Positions 25,373 through 33,597 of a stretch of DNA of 64,000 nt are shown piece after piece. The stretch covers positions 124,001-188,000 of the forward strand of contig JAHWKY010000002.1 of NCBI GenBank assembly GCA_019347575.1, written 5' to 3'. The position numbers and the translations under genes are program-made. Within the stretch, counting starts at the first letter, position 1; every line of letters starts with the position of its first letter. This DNA is from Actinomycetota bacterium (GTDB taxonomy: Bacteria > Actinomycetota > Nitriliruptoria > Nitriliruptorales > Nitriliruptoraceae). A model generated the notes under the pieces. The model did not search any database. It saw nothing but the letters and a program-made list of their open reading frames with translations, and was not told where the DNA came from.

Positions 25373-26569
25373 TCAGCCCCGCTCGTCCGTGGGAACGCCG
25401 TGGTCGGCGAGGATGGTGCGCATCGCGTCACGGTAACGGCTCACGAACGCCTCACGCGTGTGATGCGATCGCGCCTGCTCCCAGGCCCCGCGCGCCATGC
25501 TCTCGAGCTCGCCCAGCCCCCTCTGGCTCAGATCCCGGACCGCCGCCTCGACGGCTGCGATCGACGAGTCGGCCAGAATCACACCGAAGTCCGGCCCGAG
25601 GTCTATCCCGGTCTCGTAGCTGCACACCGGTACCAGGCCGGCCTGCATGCACGTGGCGACCGAGCCTGCCTGTCCCTCGGAACACGATGGGTACACCAGC
25701 GCGATCGTCCGCGTCGCGAGAGCTTCGAACTCCGGGCCGGTCACGTCGATCCAGCCGCGGGTCTCGATGTTGGATGTCTCGTACAGCTCGCGTCCGTACG
25801 CCGCGACGAAGTCCGGCTCCCCCTCGATCGGGCCGCAGACGGTCAAGTGCAGATCGGGGTTGCGAGCGAACACTTCGAGAACGAGATCGAGACCCTTGTG
25901 GACCAGCCCGCGGCTACCCAGCCAGAGGAACCGCTTCCTCGCCACCTCGACATCACGCTCCTGCGGCCAGTCGTAGGTCCGCGCCGTCGCGACGGGGACC
26001 CGGTGCAGCGGCTTGCCAGCGAACGCGAACGTCGACTCGGTGAAGTCGTTGCCCAGGATCGTGGCCGCATCGGCGTGCTCGATGGCATGGTTCAGGGGCT
26101 CGTTGTGTCGAGGCTGCAACGTCACCCCCCGTCTCTGCTGCAGCTCGAGGAGTCGGCGCATCTCAGCAGCGTTCTGGAACAACGTGTGCGCGGTGTCGAT
26201 GTGCATGACCTTGACACAGTGCTCGTCGAGCTCGGGAGCCCACCGCTCGAGGTTCCAGCGGACGTCGATGACGAGGTCGTAGCGGCCGCGGGGACGGAAC
26301 AGGCGGTTGTGGAAGTGCACGACGTCGACCACGAACCCGAGGTCGCGCAGGGTCTGCGCCATGGCCCAGGTCTCCCAGAAGTGGGTGTGACCCGTGGGCA
26401 TGGCGCCATCCCGACGGGCGACCAGCAGCGCGCCGCTCATATACGACAGCAGGGCACGTCCGACGCTCGGGCCCGAGGGGCGGACCGTCGGCACGCGGTA
26501 CGAGCGCAGCACCCACCGCAGCTTGCTGGCGGCGCGTCGAGTCGATCGCACGATGGCCGATGTCCTCAT
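25373..26569 (-). CDS. Glycosyltransferase, GT4-like
   Basis: This product of about 398 residues has a GT-B layout. The acceptor half contains HTHFWETWAMAQTLRDLGFVVDVVHFHN, and the donor half has RFLWLGSRGLVHKGLDLVLEVFARNPDLHLTVCG, RGWIDVTGPEF and the motif YPSCSEGQAGSVATCMQAGLVPV. The ATG at 26569 overlaps the upstream membrane-protein stop (ATGA). The frame is open for six more codons, but the overlap start is the usual arrangement here. Sugar specificity is unknown. Confidence 0.88.
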   Translation of the reverse strand: MRTSAIVRSTRRAASKLRWVLRSYRVPTVRPSGPSVGRALLSYMSGALLVARRDGAMPTGHTHFWETWAMAQTLRDLGFVVDVVHFHNRLFRPRGRYDLVIDVRWNLERWAPELDEHCVKVMHIDTAHTLFQNAAEMRRLLELQQRRGVTLQPRHNEPLNHAIEHADAATILGNDFTESTFAFAGKPLHRVPVATARTYDWPQERDVEVARKRFLWLGSRGLVHKGLDLVLEVFARNPDLHLTVCGPIEGEPDFVAAYGRELYETSNIETRGWIDVTGPEFEALATRTIALVYPSCSEGQAGSVATCMQAGLVPVCSYETGIDLGPDFGVILADSSIAAVEAAVRDLSQRGLGELESMARGAWEQARSHHTREAFVSRYRDAMRTILADHGVPTDERG

Positions 26570-27273
26570 CTCGACGCGCCGTTCCACTCGCCGATCAACG
26601 CGTCACGGCTGACGGTGACCATGCCGGCGGTCCACGCAGCGATACCGAGGAACTTCGCCAACTCCTCGACGACGAGCGCGCCACGGATCTTCGGCTCCGC
26701 GAGATCGATGACCAGGGACACCGCGAACAGGCCGACGGCGACGAGGACCCAGCCACGGTTCGTGGGGTCCCAGAGGTGGTCGCGGAAGCGCCACGCGTAC
26801 GCCACGAAGAGCGCTCCGAGCGCGGCGTACGCAACCTCCTCGGGAACACCCAGCTCGGTGTCGAACAACCCGTCGTGCAGCTGCAGGAGATCGTCGAGCA
26901 CCAGCAGGAGGGTGACCGCACCCGTGGCGATGAGGAAACGTCCTGTGGCGCGCTCGTGCGTTCGCACAGCTATCCAACCGGCGAACAACGCGACCGCTGC
27001 CCCCATCCCCCACGCGAGGGCACCGACGTTGCTGATCACGCCGATGTAGTAGGGGAGCCCGGCGACCTCGCTGGGATCACCGACCAGGAGCCGGGCAGGC
27101 ACGTCGGCGAAGCCGTACGCCGCGAGGACCGGCACGAGGTAGACAACGGCCGCTACCCCACAAGCACCCAGGGCCACTCGCAGATGACGTCGCACGGCTC
27201 CTCCGGCGGTTCGTGCGGGCCGCGTGTGCGGGCGGTGCGTCCCGTGGCGCACGGTGTCGGGCGGTACCCTCAC
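26566..27273 (-). CDS. Polytopic membrane protein, unknown function
   Basis: The protein of about 235 residues has six to seven hydrophobic segments (AACGVAAVVYLVPVLAAYGF region, NVGALAWGMGAAVALFAGWIAV, FLIATGAVTLLLVLDDLLQLHDG, AALGALFVAYAW and WVLVAVGLFAVSLVIDL). The motif LDDLLQLHDG in one helix recalls intramembrane metal-site families, but I cannot assign it. The start is uncertain: GTG at 27273 is taken, with GTG 27282 and 27252 as alternatives. It is the first gene of a minus-strand operon (membrane protein, glycosyltransferase, acetyltransferase) divergent from the heptose operon. Confidence 0.7.
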   Translation of the reverse strand: MRVPPDTVRHGTHRPHTRPARTAGGAVRRHLRVALGACGVAAVVYLVPVLAAYGFADVPARLLVGDPSEVAGLPYYIGVISNVGALAWGMGAAVALFAGWIAVRTHERATGRFLIATGAVTLLLVLDDLLQLHDGLFDTELGVPEEVAYAALGALFVAYAWRFRDHLWDPTNRGWVLVAVGLFAVSLVIDLAEPKIRGALVVEELAKFLGIAAWTAGMVTVSRDALIGEWNGASR

Positions 27274-27370
27274 GACACGCACCGCGACGGTGACGCTGCG
27301 CGAGGCTAACACCACCGAGCGGGCGTAGGGCGGAGCAGGACCAGCCTCGCACGGCGTCCAGGGAGTACCG

Positions 27371-27961
27371 ATGACTACCGCTGGCGACTTCCGCGCCGTG
27401 GCGACGGAGTACCTGCGCGAGTTCCGGTCGCTGCTCGATGCGCTGGACATCACCGCGATCGAGGCTGCGGTCGACGCGCTTCGTCGGGTGCGCGACGATG
27501 GAGGCACCGTCTTCATCGCCGGCAACGGTGGGAGCGCCGCGACCGCCTCCCACCTCGCCAACGATCTCGGGAAGGCGACGCGCCAGTCGGGTCAGCGTCC
27601 TATCCGGGTCCAGTGCCTGTCGGACAACATCCCCTGGTTCAGCGCGCTCGCCAACGACGAGGGCTACGAGCGGGTGTTCGCGGGTCAGCTCGAGAACTTC
27701 GCTCAGCCGGACGACGTCCTCATCGTCATCTCGGCGAGCGGTAACTCGACCAACCTCATCCGCGCGGTGGAGCTGGCACAGGTCAGCAGCATGGTCACGG
27801 TCGGGCTCGTGGGCTTCGACGGCGGCCAGCTGCTCGAGCTCGTCGACGTCGCGATGTGGGTGAAGAGCGAGGTCGGCGCGTACGGTCCCGTCGAGAGCGC
27901 GCACGCCGTGCTCGCCGACATCGTCACGACCTGCCTGATCCGCGACACCGCCACCGCATGA
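27371..27961 (+). CDS. gmhA: SIS-domain phosphoheptose isomerase (GmhA-like)
   Basis: GmhA converts sedoheptulose 7-phosphate to D-glycero-D-manno-heptose 7-phosphate. The 196-residue protein shows the SIS motifs of the family: FIAGNGGSAATASHLANDL near residue 50, then DVLIVISASGNSTNLIRA and the C-terminal VESAHAVLADIV, whose His is a conserved zinc/active-site residue. The ATG follows GGGAG. It is the first gene of a seven-gene plus-strand operon, and its stop overlaps the start of the next gene, which supplies two later steps of the same pathway. Confidence 0.88.
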   Translation: MTTAGDFRAVATEYLREFRSLLDALDITAIEAAVDALRRVRDDGGTVFIAGNGGSAATASHLANDLGKATRQSGQRPIRVQCLSDNIPWFSALANDEGYERVFAGQLENFAQPDDVLIVISASGNSTNLIRAVELAQVSSMVTVGLVGFDGGQLLELVDVAMWVKSEVGAYGPVESAHAVLADIVTTCLIRDTATA

Positions 27962-29193
27962 AACGACCCACGCAGGCCGTGGTGCTCGCTGGCGGACGCG
28001 GGACGCGCCTCGCCCCGATCACCGACCACACCCCGAAGGCGATGGTGGAGTTCGAGGGAGAGCCGTTCCTCGGCCACATCGTGCGCATGCTGGCCGAGAA
28101 CGGCTTCGACCGTGTGCTGCTGCTCCTGGGGTACCTGCCGGAGGCGTTCACGGAGCACTTCGGCGACGGCAGCGCCTACGGCGTGCAGATCTCCTACCGC
28201 TCCACCGAGCCAGACGACCTGACGGCCCACCGGGTGTTGGACGCGGCGGAGCTCATCGACGAGACCTTCCTGCTCCTCTACTGCGACAACTACTGGCCGA
28301 TGCGCTGGGACGCGATGTGGGACCACCTCCAGCGCCAGGGCGTGCGCAACCAGGTCACGGTCTACGCCAACGACGACGGCTACACACGGCACTCGGTGAT
28401 CGTGCGCGAGGGCATGTGCGAGGTGTTCGACCGCACGCGCACGACCCCGGGACTGCACGGGGTCGAGATCAGCTACGCGATCCTGACGAAGACCGACGTG
28501 CTGCCCCTGCTCCCGAGGGACCATCAGGAGCTGTTCGAGCAGGCGGTCTACCCGACGCTGGCCGAACGGGGCGAGCTCGCCGCGTTCTGGACCGGCCACC
28601 GCTACTACAGCGTCGGCGGCCATGAACGCCTGCCCCTGACCGAGGCGTTCCTCCGGCGCGAGCCGGCGATCATCCTCGACCGTGACGGGACGCTGAACGA
28701 GCGGCCGCCCCGGGCGCAGTACGTCACCGCACCCGAGGAGTTCCGCTGGCTGCCCGGTGCGCTCGAAGCGCTCGAGGCGCTGACGTCGGCGGGCTACCGC
28801 ATCATCGTGGTGTCGAACCAGGCGGGGATCGGGCGGGGCGCGATGACCGAGTCCGACCTCGATGCCGTCACCGCGAAGATGCTCGCTGAGGCCGAGGAGG
28901 TGGGCGCGCGCATCGAGGCGTTCTACCACTGCCCCCACGACTGGGACGAGGGCTGCCACTGCCGCAAGCCCGCGCCGGGCATGCTCGAGCAGGCACAGCG
29001 CGATCACCACCTCGACCTGACGCGCACGTTCTTCATCGGCGACGACGAGCGTGACGCCGAGGCGGCCCTCGCCGCTGGAGCGAACTGGGCGCTCGTAGGC
29101 CCGGACGGTTCCCTGCTGGACATCACCAGCCGGCTGCTCGTTGGCGAGCTCGAGAGGAACTTCATGACCGTCCTACCGCCTGCGGCTACTTGA
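27958..29193 (+). CDS. Bifunctional sugar nucleotidyltransferase / heptose bisphosphate phosphatase fusion (HddC-GmhB-like)
   Basis: The 411-residue protein has two enzyme domains. The N-terminal nucleotidyltransferase (about 1-235; AVVLAGGRGTRLAPITDHTPKAM) resembles HddC, which makes GDP-heptose from D-glycero-alpha-D-manno-heptose 1-phosphate and GTP. The C-terminal HAD phosphatase (about 238-400) has ILDRDGTLNERP, VVSNQAGIGRG, the zinc-binding CPHDWDEGCHCRKPAPGML and FIGDDERDAEAA, the signature of GmhB, which removes the 7-phosphate of heptose 1,7-bisphosphate. The ATG at 27958 overlaps the gmhA stop. The last codons lie in a 39-bp tandem repeat. Confidence 0.88.
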   Translation: MKRPTQAVVLAGGRGTRLAPITDHTPKAMVEFEGEPFLGHIVRMLAENGFDRVLLLLGYLPEAFTEHFGDGSAYGVQISYRSTEPDDLTAHRVLDAAELIDETFLLLYCDNYWPMRWDAMWDHLQRQGVRNQVTVYANDDGYTRHSVIVREGMCEVFDRTRTTPGLHGVEISYAILTKTDVLPLLPRDHQELFEQAVYPTLAERGELAAFWTGHRYYSVGGHERLPLTEAFLRREPAIILDRDGTLNERPPRAQYVTAPEEFRWLPGALEALEALTSAGYRIIVVSNQAGIGRGAMTESDLDAVTAKMLAEAEEVGARIEAFYHCPHDWDEGCHCRKPAPGMLEQAQRDHHLDLTRTFFIGDDERDAEAALAAGANWALVGPDGSLLDITSRLLVGELERNFMTVLPPAAT

Positions 29194-29241
29194 GGACACG
29201 ACATGATCGTCCTACCGCCTTCGGCTACTTGAGGACATGAT
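29164..29241 (+). repeat. Two tandem copies of a 39-bp unit spanning a gene junction
   Basis: Units 29164-29202 and 29203-29241 differ at only a few positions. The first unit holds the last codons and stop of the HddC/GmhB fusion gene. The second holds a nine-codon open frame (MIVLPPSAT, 29203-29232), the ribosome binding site GAGGAC and the start of the following gene. Each unit contains CTACCGCC(T/G)..GGCTACTTGAG, a sequence also seen near 45798 and 49834. Confidence 0.9.
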
Positions 29242-30283
29242 GAACGAGCGCCGACCGATCCTCGTGACCGGCCACCGCGGCTACCTCGGTAGCGTCATGG
29301 CTCCCTACCTGTTCGACCACGGCTACGACGTGATCGGCCTGGACACGGGGTACTTCGACGACTGCACGCTGGTGCCGGACCCGGTGCGGATCCCCGCTAT
29401 CGACAAGGACATCCGCGATCTGGCTCCGACCGACCTCCGGGACCTGTACGCGGTCATCCACCTCGCAGCCCTGAGCAACGATCCGATCGGCAACCTCGAC
29501 GTGGGCTGGACCGAGGCGATCAACCACGACGCGACCGTGCGCCTCGCCGAGCTGGCATGCGCGGCCGGAGTCCGCCGGTTCCTGTTCAGCTCGAGCTGCA
29601 TCATGTACGGCATGAACGAGGCCGGCGTGGTCGACGAGACCTCGCCGCTCGACCCGCAGACGACCTACGCCCGCTCGAAGGTCCGATCGGAGGAGGCCCT
29701 GCGCGAGTTCGCGACCGACGAGTTCTCGCCGACCTACGTCCGCAACGGGACCGTCTACGGCATCTCGCCCCGGATGCGGTTCGACACCGTCCTCAACGAC
29801 CTGGTCGCCCAGGCCCTGACGACGGGGCGGATCGAGATCCACGGCGATGGCGCCCCGTGGCGCCCCGTCATCCACGTCGGCGATGTGGCACGGTCGTTCC
29901 AGGCCTACCTCGAGGCGCCCCGGGAGGTCGTCCACGACCGCGCCTTCAACAACGGCGCCGACCACCTCAACCACCAGGTGCGCGAGCTCGCCGAGTTCGC
30001 TGCCGCGGCGGTCCCCGGCGCGGAGGTCGCCGTGCTCGACCGCGCGAGCGCCGACCGTCGCACCTACCGCGCGAGCTTCGCGCGGTTCGCCGAGACGTTC
30101 CCCGACTTCACGTGGCAGCCCGCAGCGGACGGGGCCGCGCAGCTCGCGCGTGAGCTCGAGGCCGCGGGGGTGCGTGCCGAGGACTACACCGGGGACCGCT
30201 ACATCCGTCTGCGGTGGCTCCGCCGCCTGATGGACGAGCGAAAACTCGACGACGACCTGCGCTGGACCGAGGAGGCCGCGTGA
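29237..30283 (+). CDS. NAD-dependent sugar epimerase/dehydratase (extended SDR)
   Basis: This 348-residue extended SDR has the Rossmann motif LVTGHRGYLGSVMAP, HLAALSNDP, the SSSCIMYG strand and the catalytic YARSK. It acts on a nucleotide sugar as an epimerase, dehydratase or reductase. Placement inside the heptose operon suggests a GDP-heptose or a derived keto sugar as substrate, but the reaction cannot be told from sequence. The start is ATG 29237 or 29240 within the second tandem repeat unit, and the stop overlaps the next gene. Confidence 0.9.
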   Translation: MMNERRPILVTGHRGYLGSVMAPYLFDHGYDVIGLDTGYFDDCTLVPDPVRIPAIDKDIRDLAPTDLRDLYAVIHLAALSNDPIGNLDVGWTEAINHDATVRLAELACAAGVRRFLFSSSCIMYGMNEAGVVDETSPLDPQTTYARSKVRSEEALREFATDEFSPTYVRNGTVYGISPRMRFDTVLNDLVAQALTTGRIEIHGDGAPWRPVIHVGDVARSFQAYLEAPREVVHDRAFNNGADHLNHQVRELAEFAAAAVPGAEVAVLDRASADRRTYRASFARFAETFPDFTWQPAADGAAQLARELEAAGVRAEDYTGDRYIRLRWLRRLMDERKLDDDLRWTEEAA

Positions 30284-30741
30284 AGGAGGCAGGCATCGAT
30301 GGGGTGAAGGTCGTCCCGCTGCGCCAGATCGTGGACGAACGCGGCAAGATCATGCACATGCTCAAGGCGACCGACGAGCACTTCATAGCGTTCGGCGAGA
30401 TCTACTTCTCGTGCGCGTGGCCGGGCACGATCAAGGCATGGCACGTGCACACGACGATGACGGTGAACAACGCGGTGCTGTCGGGGCACGCCAAGCTCGT
30501 GATGTACGACCTGCGCGAGGACTCGCCGACCCACGGCACGCTCCAGGAGGTGTTCTTCGGCGAGGACAACTACGTCCTCGTGCAGATCCCCCCCGGGATC
30601 GCCAACGGCTACAAGGCGTACGGGGACAAGCTGGTCATCATGGCCAACGCGGCCACCGAGCCGCACCGCCCGGACGAGATGCGGCGCATCCCCTACGACT
30701 CCCCCGACATCCCCTACGACTGGGCGCTGAAGCATGGGTGA
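30280..30741 (+). CDS. RmlC-like cupin epimerase (copy 1)
   Basis: The 153-residue cupin resembles dTDP-4-dehydrorhamnose 3,5-epimerase relatives (IVDERGKIMHML, IKAWHVHTTMTVNNAVLSGHAKLVMYDLREDSPTHG, PGIANGYKAYGDKL). The canonical HYQ catalytic phrase is replaced by WHVH, so it may be a one-position epimerase or an isomerase. GTG 30280 overlaps the previous stop (GTGA). It sits between the SDR and the heptose kinase, so a keto-heptose intermediate is the likely substrate class. Confidence 0.85.
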   Translation: MKEAGIDGVKVVPLRQIVDERGKIMHMLKATDEHFIAFGEIYFSCAWPGTIKAWHVHTTMTVNNAVLSGHAKLVMYDLREDSPTHGTLQEVFFGEDNYVLVQIPPGIANGYKAYGDKLVIMANAATEPHRPDEMRRIPYDSPDIPYDWALKHG

Positions 30742-31747
30742 GGTCCTCCGGACCGATGCGACCCTCATCGTCACCCGCACCCCGCTCCGGGTGAGCTTCG
30801 CGGGTGGCGGGACCGACCTCGCGGTGTACTACGAACTGGAGGGCGGGGCGGTCCTGTCGACGGCGATCAACCGCTACGTCTACGTCACCGTCAAGCGGCA
30901 CAGCGAGCTGTTCTTCGAGCCCATCCGACTCAACTACTCGCGCAGCGAGGAGGTCGAGCGGATCGACGAGATCGAGAACAACATCGCGCGCGAGTGCCTC
31001 AAGCTGCTCGACATCCACCCACCGATCTACATCTCCACCGTCGGCGACGTCCCCGCTTCGACCGGACTGGGCGGGTCGAGCTCGTTCACGGTGGGATTGC
31101 TGAACGCCCTCCACGCGTACGTGGGAGAGCGTGTCTCGCCAGGTCAGCTCGCCGAGGAGGCCTGCCAGGTCGAGATCGACATCCTCGGCGAGCCCATCGG
31201 CAAGCAGGATCAGTACGCCGCGGCGTACGGTGGCATGAACCTGTTCCGGTTCCTCCCCGACGGCCGCGTCACCACCGAGCACGCACGGGTAAGCGAGAAG
31301 TGGCACCTGTTCGACAACCTGCTGATGTTCTGGACCGGCCACCAGCGGTCGGCGAGCACCGTGCTCACCGAGCAGCAGGAGGACACCGGGTCCAAGCTCG
31401 AGCGGCTGCGGGAGATGCGCGACCAGGCGGACGAGCTGTTCGAGATCGTGCGCCAGCCCGAGGTCGACCTCAAGGCCTTCGGCCGTGTCCTGCACGAGGG
31501 CTGGGTCCGCAAGCGCACGCTCGCCTCGGGCATCTCGACCGGCCCGATCGACACCTGGTACGAACGCGCGCTCGACGCCGGGGCGTACGGCGGCAAGCTC
31601 TGCGGTGCGGGCGGCGGCGGGTTCCTGCTGTTCGTGGTGCCGGTCGAGCGCCGCCAGGCCGTCCGGGAAGCGCTCGACGATCTGCTCCAGCTCGCGTTCC
31701 GGCCCGAGTCGCACGGCTCCGAGGTCGTCGTGCCGTTCCACGGCTGA
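30734..31747 (+). CDS. hddA: GHMP kinase, D-glycero-alpha-D-manno-heptose 7-phosphate kinase-like (HddA)
   Basis: The 337-residue GHMP-family kinase has the N-terminal RTPLRVSFAGGGTDLAVYY, the ATP-binding loop DVPASTGLGGSSSFTVGLLNAL and the C-terminal GGKLCGAGGGGFLLFVVP. This order and the AGGGTDL phrase match HddA, which phosphorylates heptose 7-phosphate at the alpha-anomeric position. With gmhA, the HddC-like and GmhB-like domains in the same operon, all enzyme classes for GDP-heptose are present. It overlaps the preceding cupin gene by 8 bp. Confidence 0.88.
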   Translation: MGEVLRTDATLIVTRTPLRVSFAGGGTDLAVYYELEGGAVLSTAINRYVYVTVKRHSELFFEPIRLNYSRSEEVERIDEIENNIARECLKLLDIHPPIYISTVGDVPASTGLGGSSSFTVGLLNALHAYVGERVSPGQLAEEACQVEIDILGEPIGKQDQYAAAYGGMNLFRFLPDGRVTTEHARVSEKWHLFDNLLMFWTGHQRSASTVLTEQQEDTGSKLERLREMRDQADELFEIVRQPEVDLKAFGRVLHEGWVRKRTLASGISTGPIDTWYERALDAGAYGGKLCGAGGGGFLLFVVPVERRQAVREALDDLLQLAFRPESHGSEVVVPFHG

Positions 31748-31750
31748 CCG

Positions 31751-32317
31751 ATGCGGTTCCACGAGCTCGATCTGCCCGGCGCCTACCTCATCGATCTCGA
31801 GCCGGTGCGGGACGAGCGCGGCTTCAACGCCCGGGCCTGGTGCGCTGACGAGTTCGCCGCCGCCGGGCTGGCGACGACCGTCGCGCAGGTGAACGTCATC
31901 CACAACCACCGTGCGGGGACGGTGCGCGGGATGCACTACCAGGTGCCGCCCCACACCGAGGCCAAGCTCTTCCGGGTCACGCGTGGTGGCATCCACGACG
32001 CCATCGTCGACCTCCGCACCGACTCGCCGACGTACCTGCAGTCGCGGACGGTCGAGCTCCGCGCCGACGATCACCGGATGCTGTACGTGCCGGAGGGGTT
32101 CGGTCAGGGCTTCCAGACGCTCGTGGACGACACCGAGCTGACCTACCAGGTCACGGCCCCCTACCGCCCCGATGCCGGTGCGGGCTTCCGCCACGACGAC
32201 CCCTTCTTCACCATCGACTGGCCGCTTGCGGTGACGACGATCTCGGAGCGGGACGCGTCGTGGCCCGACTTCCACCCCGACGAGCACCGCCACGACTTCG
32301 CGAGGAGCAGCACGTGA
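31751..32317 (+). CDS. RmlC-like cupin epimerase (copy 2)
   Basis: This 188-residue protein is closer to canonical dTDP-4-dehydrorhamnose 3,5-epimerase than copy 1. It has DERGFNARAWCADEF, RGMHYQVPPHTEAKLFRV with the catalytic-type His, VPEGFGQGFQTL, and TYQVTAPYRPDAGAGFRHDDP with a candidate catalytic Tyr. No RmlA, RmlB or RmlD partners occur in the window, so a heptose or other locally made keto sugar is a more likely substrate than dTDP-rhamnose precursors. Its stop overlaps the next start (GTGA). Confidence 0.88.
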   Translation: MRFHELDLPGAYLIDLEPVRDERGFNARAWCADEFAAAGLATTVAQVNVIHNHRAGTVRGMHYQVPPHTEAKLFRVTRGGIHDAIVDLRTDSPTYLQSRTVELRADDHRMLYVPEGFGQGFQTLVDDTELTYQVTAPYRPDAGAGFRHDDPFFTIDWPLAVTTISERDASWPDFHPDEHRHDFARSST

Positions 32318-33597
32318 TCCTGGTCGATGACGCCCTCCGCCGACGACAGGCCGCGGGCGAGCCCATCAGGGTGGCCATGGTTGGCGCCGGGGCGATGGGA
32401 CGCGCGATCGCCTACCAGGTGAAGCACCACGTCCCGGGGATGGAGGTCGTGGCGATCGCCAACCGACGCGTCGACCGCGCCATGGACGCGTACCGGCACG
32501 CCGGTCACGACCGGATCGAGGAGGTCAGCGATGCCGATGCGCTCGCCAGGGCGATCGACGCCGGCATCCCCGCGGTCACCGACGACGCGACGCTGCTGTG
32601 CGCGGCGCCCGACGTCGACGCCATCTGGGAGGTGACCGGTGCGGTCGAGTTCGGGTGCCACGTCGCGCTCGACGCCATCGCGCACGGCAAGCACCTGGTG
32701 ACGATGAACGCCGAGATGCAGGGCACCGTGGGTCCCGCGCTGAAACGCCGCGGCGACGAGGCCGGGGTGGTCGTCACGGACTCCGACGGCGACCAGCCGG
32801 GCGTGATGATGAACCTGTACCGCTTCGTCCAGGGGCTCGGGGTCCGCCCGGTGCTGCTGGGCAACCTCAAGGGCCTCCACGACCCCTACCGCAACCCCAC
32901 GACCCAGGAGGACTTCGCCCGCCGCAAGGGGCTGACCCCCCACATGGCGGCCAGCTTCGCCGACGGCACCAAGATGAGCTTCGAGATGGCGCTCGTCGCG
33001 AACGCCACGGGGCTGCGTGCCGGTGTGACGGGCCTGTACGGCTTCGACGCGGCGCACGTGCACAACGCGGCGCAGCTCTACCCGTTGGAGCAGCTGCTCG
33101 ACGTCGGACTCGTCGACTACCTCGTGGGCGCCGAGCCCGCGCCGGGCGTGTTCTGCCTGGGTACGGTGGAGGCCGAGTTCCAGGCGAGGTGGCTCGAGCT
33201 GTACAAGTTGGGCGACGGGCCGCTCTACACGTTCTACGCCCCCTACCACCTCTGCCACCTCGAGGCGCCCACGACCGTGGCGCGTGCCGTGCTGTTCGGT
33301 GACGCCGCGGTCACGCCCCACGTCGGGCACGTCGTCGACGTCGTGGCGACCGCGAAACGCGACCTGTCTCCCGGCGACGTGCTCGACGGGATCGGCTGGT
33401 ACGACACCTACGGTCAGTGCGAGAACGCCGACCGTGTCGCCGACGAGCGACTGTTGCCGATGGGGGTGGCCGAGGGCTGCCGGATGGCCCGGGCGGTGGC
33501 CCAGGATGCGATCCTGACCTACGAGGACGTCGAGCTGCCCGAGGGTCGGCTCGTGGACGAGCTGAGGGCCGAGCTCGCGCCGGTACCTAGGCGCTGA
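32314..33597 (+). CDS. NAD(P)-dependent oxidoreductase with SAF domain (homoserine-dehydrogenase-like)
   Basis: The 427-residue protein has an N-terminal Rossmann fold (VAMVGAGAMGRAIAYQV, then TGAVEFGCHVALDAIAHGKHLVTMNAEM). The middle domain is catalytic-like, and the C-terminal part resembles a SAF domain (about 330-420; AKRDLSPGDVLDGIGWYDTYGQ). Members of this group occur in O-antigen and capsule loci, but their substrate is not established to my knowledge. GTG 32314 overlaps the previous stop. The gene ends 11 bp inside the convergent initiating transferase gene. Confidence 0.83.
   Translation: MILVDDALRRRQAAGEPIRVAMVGAGAMGRAIAYQVKHHVPGMEVVAIANRRVDRAMDAYRHAGHDRIEEVSDADALARAIDAGIPAVTDDATLLCAAPDVDAIWEVTGAVEFGCHVALDAIAHGKHLVTMNAEMQGTVGPALKRRGDEAGVVVTDSDGDQPGVMMNLYRFVQGLGVRPVLLGNLKGLHDPYRNPTTQEDFARRKGLTPHMAASFADGTKMSFEMALVANATGLRAGVTGLYGFDAAHVHNAAQLYPLEQLLDVGLVDYLVGAEPAPGVFCLGTVEAEFQARWLELYKLGDGPLYTFYAPYHLCHLEAPTTVARAVLFGDAAVTPHVGHVVDVVATAKRDLSPGDVLDGIGWYDTYGQCENADRVADERLLPMGVAEGCRMARAVAQDAILTYEDVELPEGRLVDELRAELAPVPRR

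Noticed and set aside
31751-32317. dTDP-rhamnose pathway
   Set aside because: Only RmlC-like cupins are present; no RmlA, RmlB or RmlD partner lies in the window.
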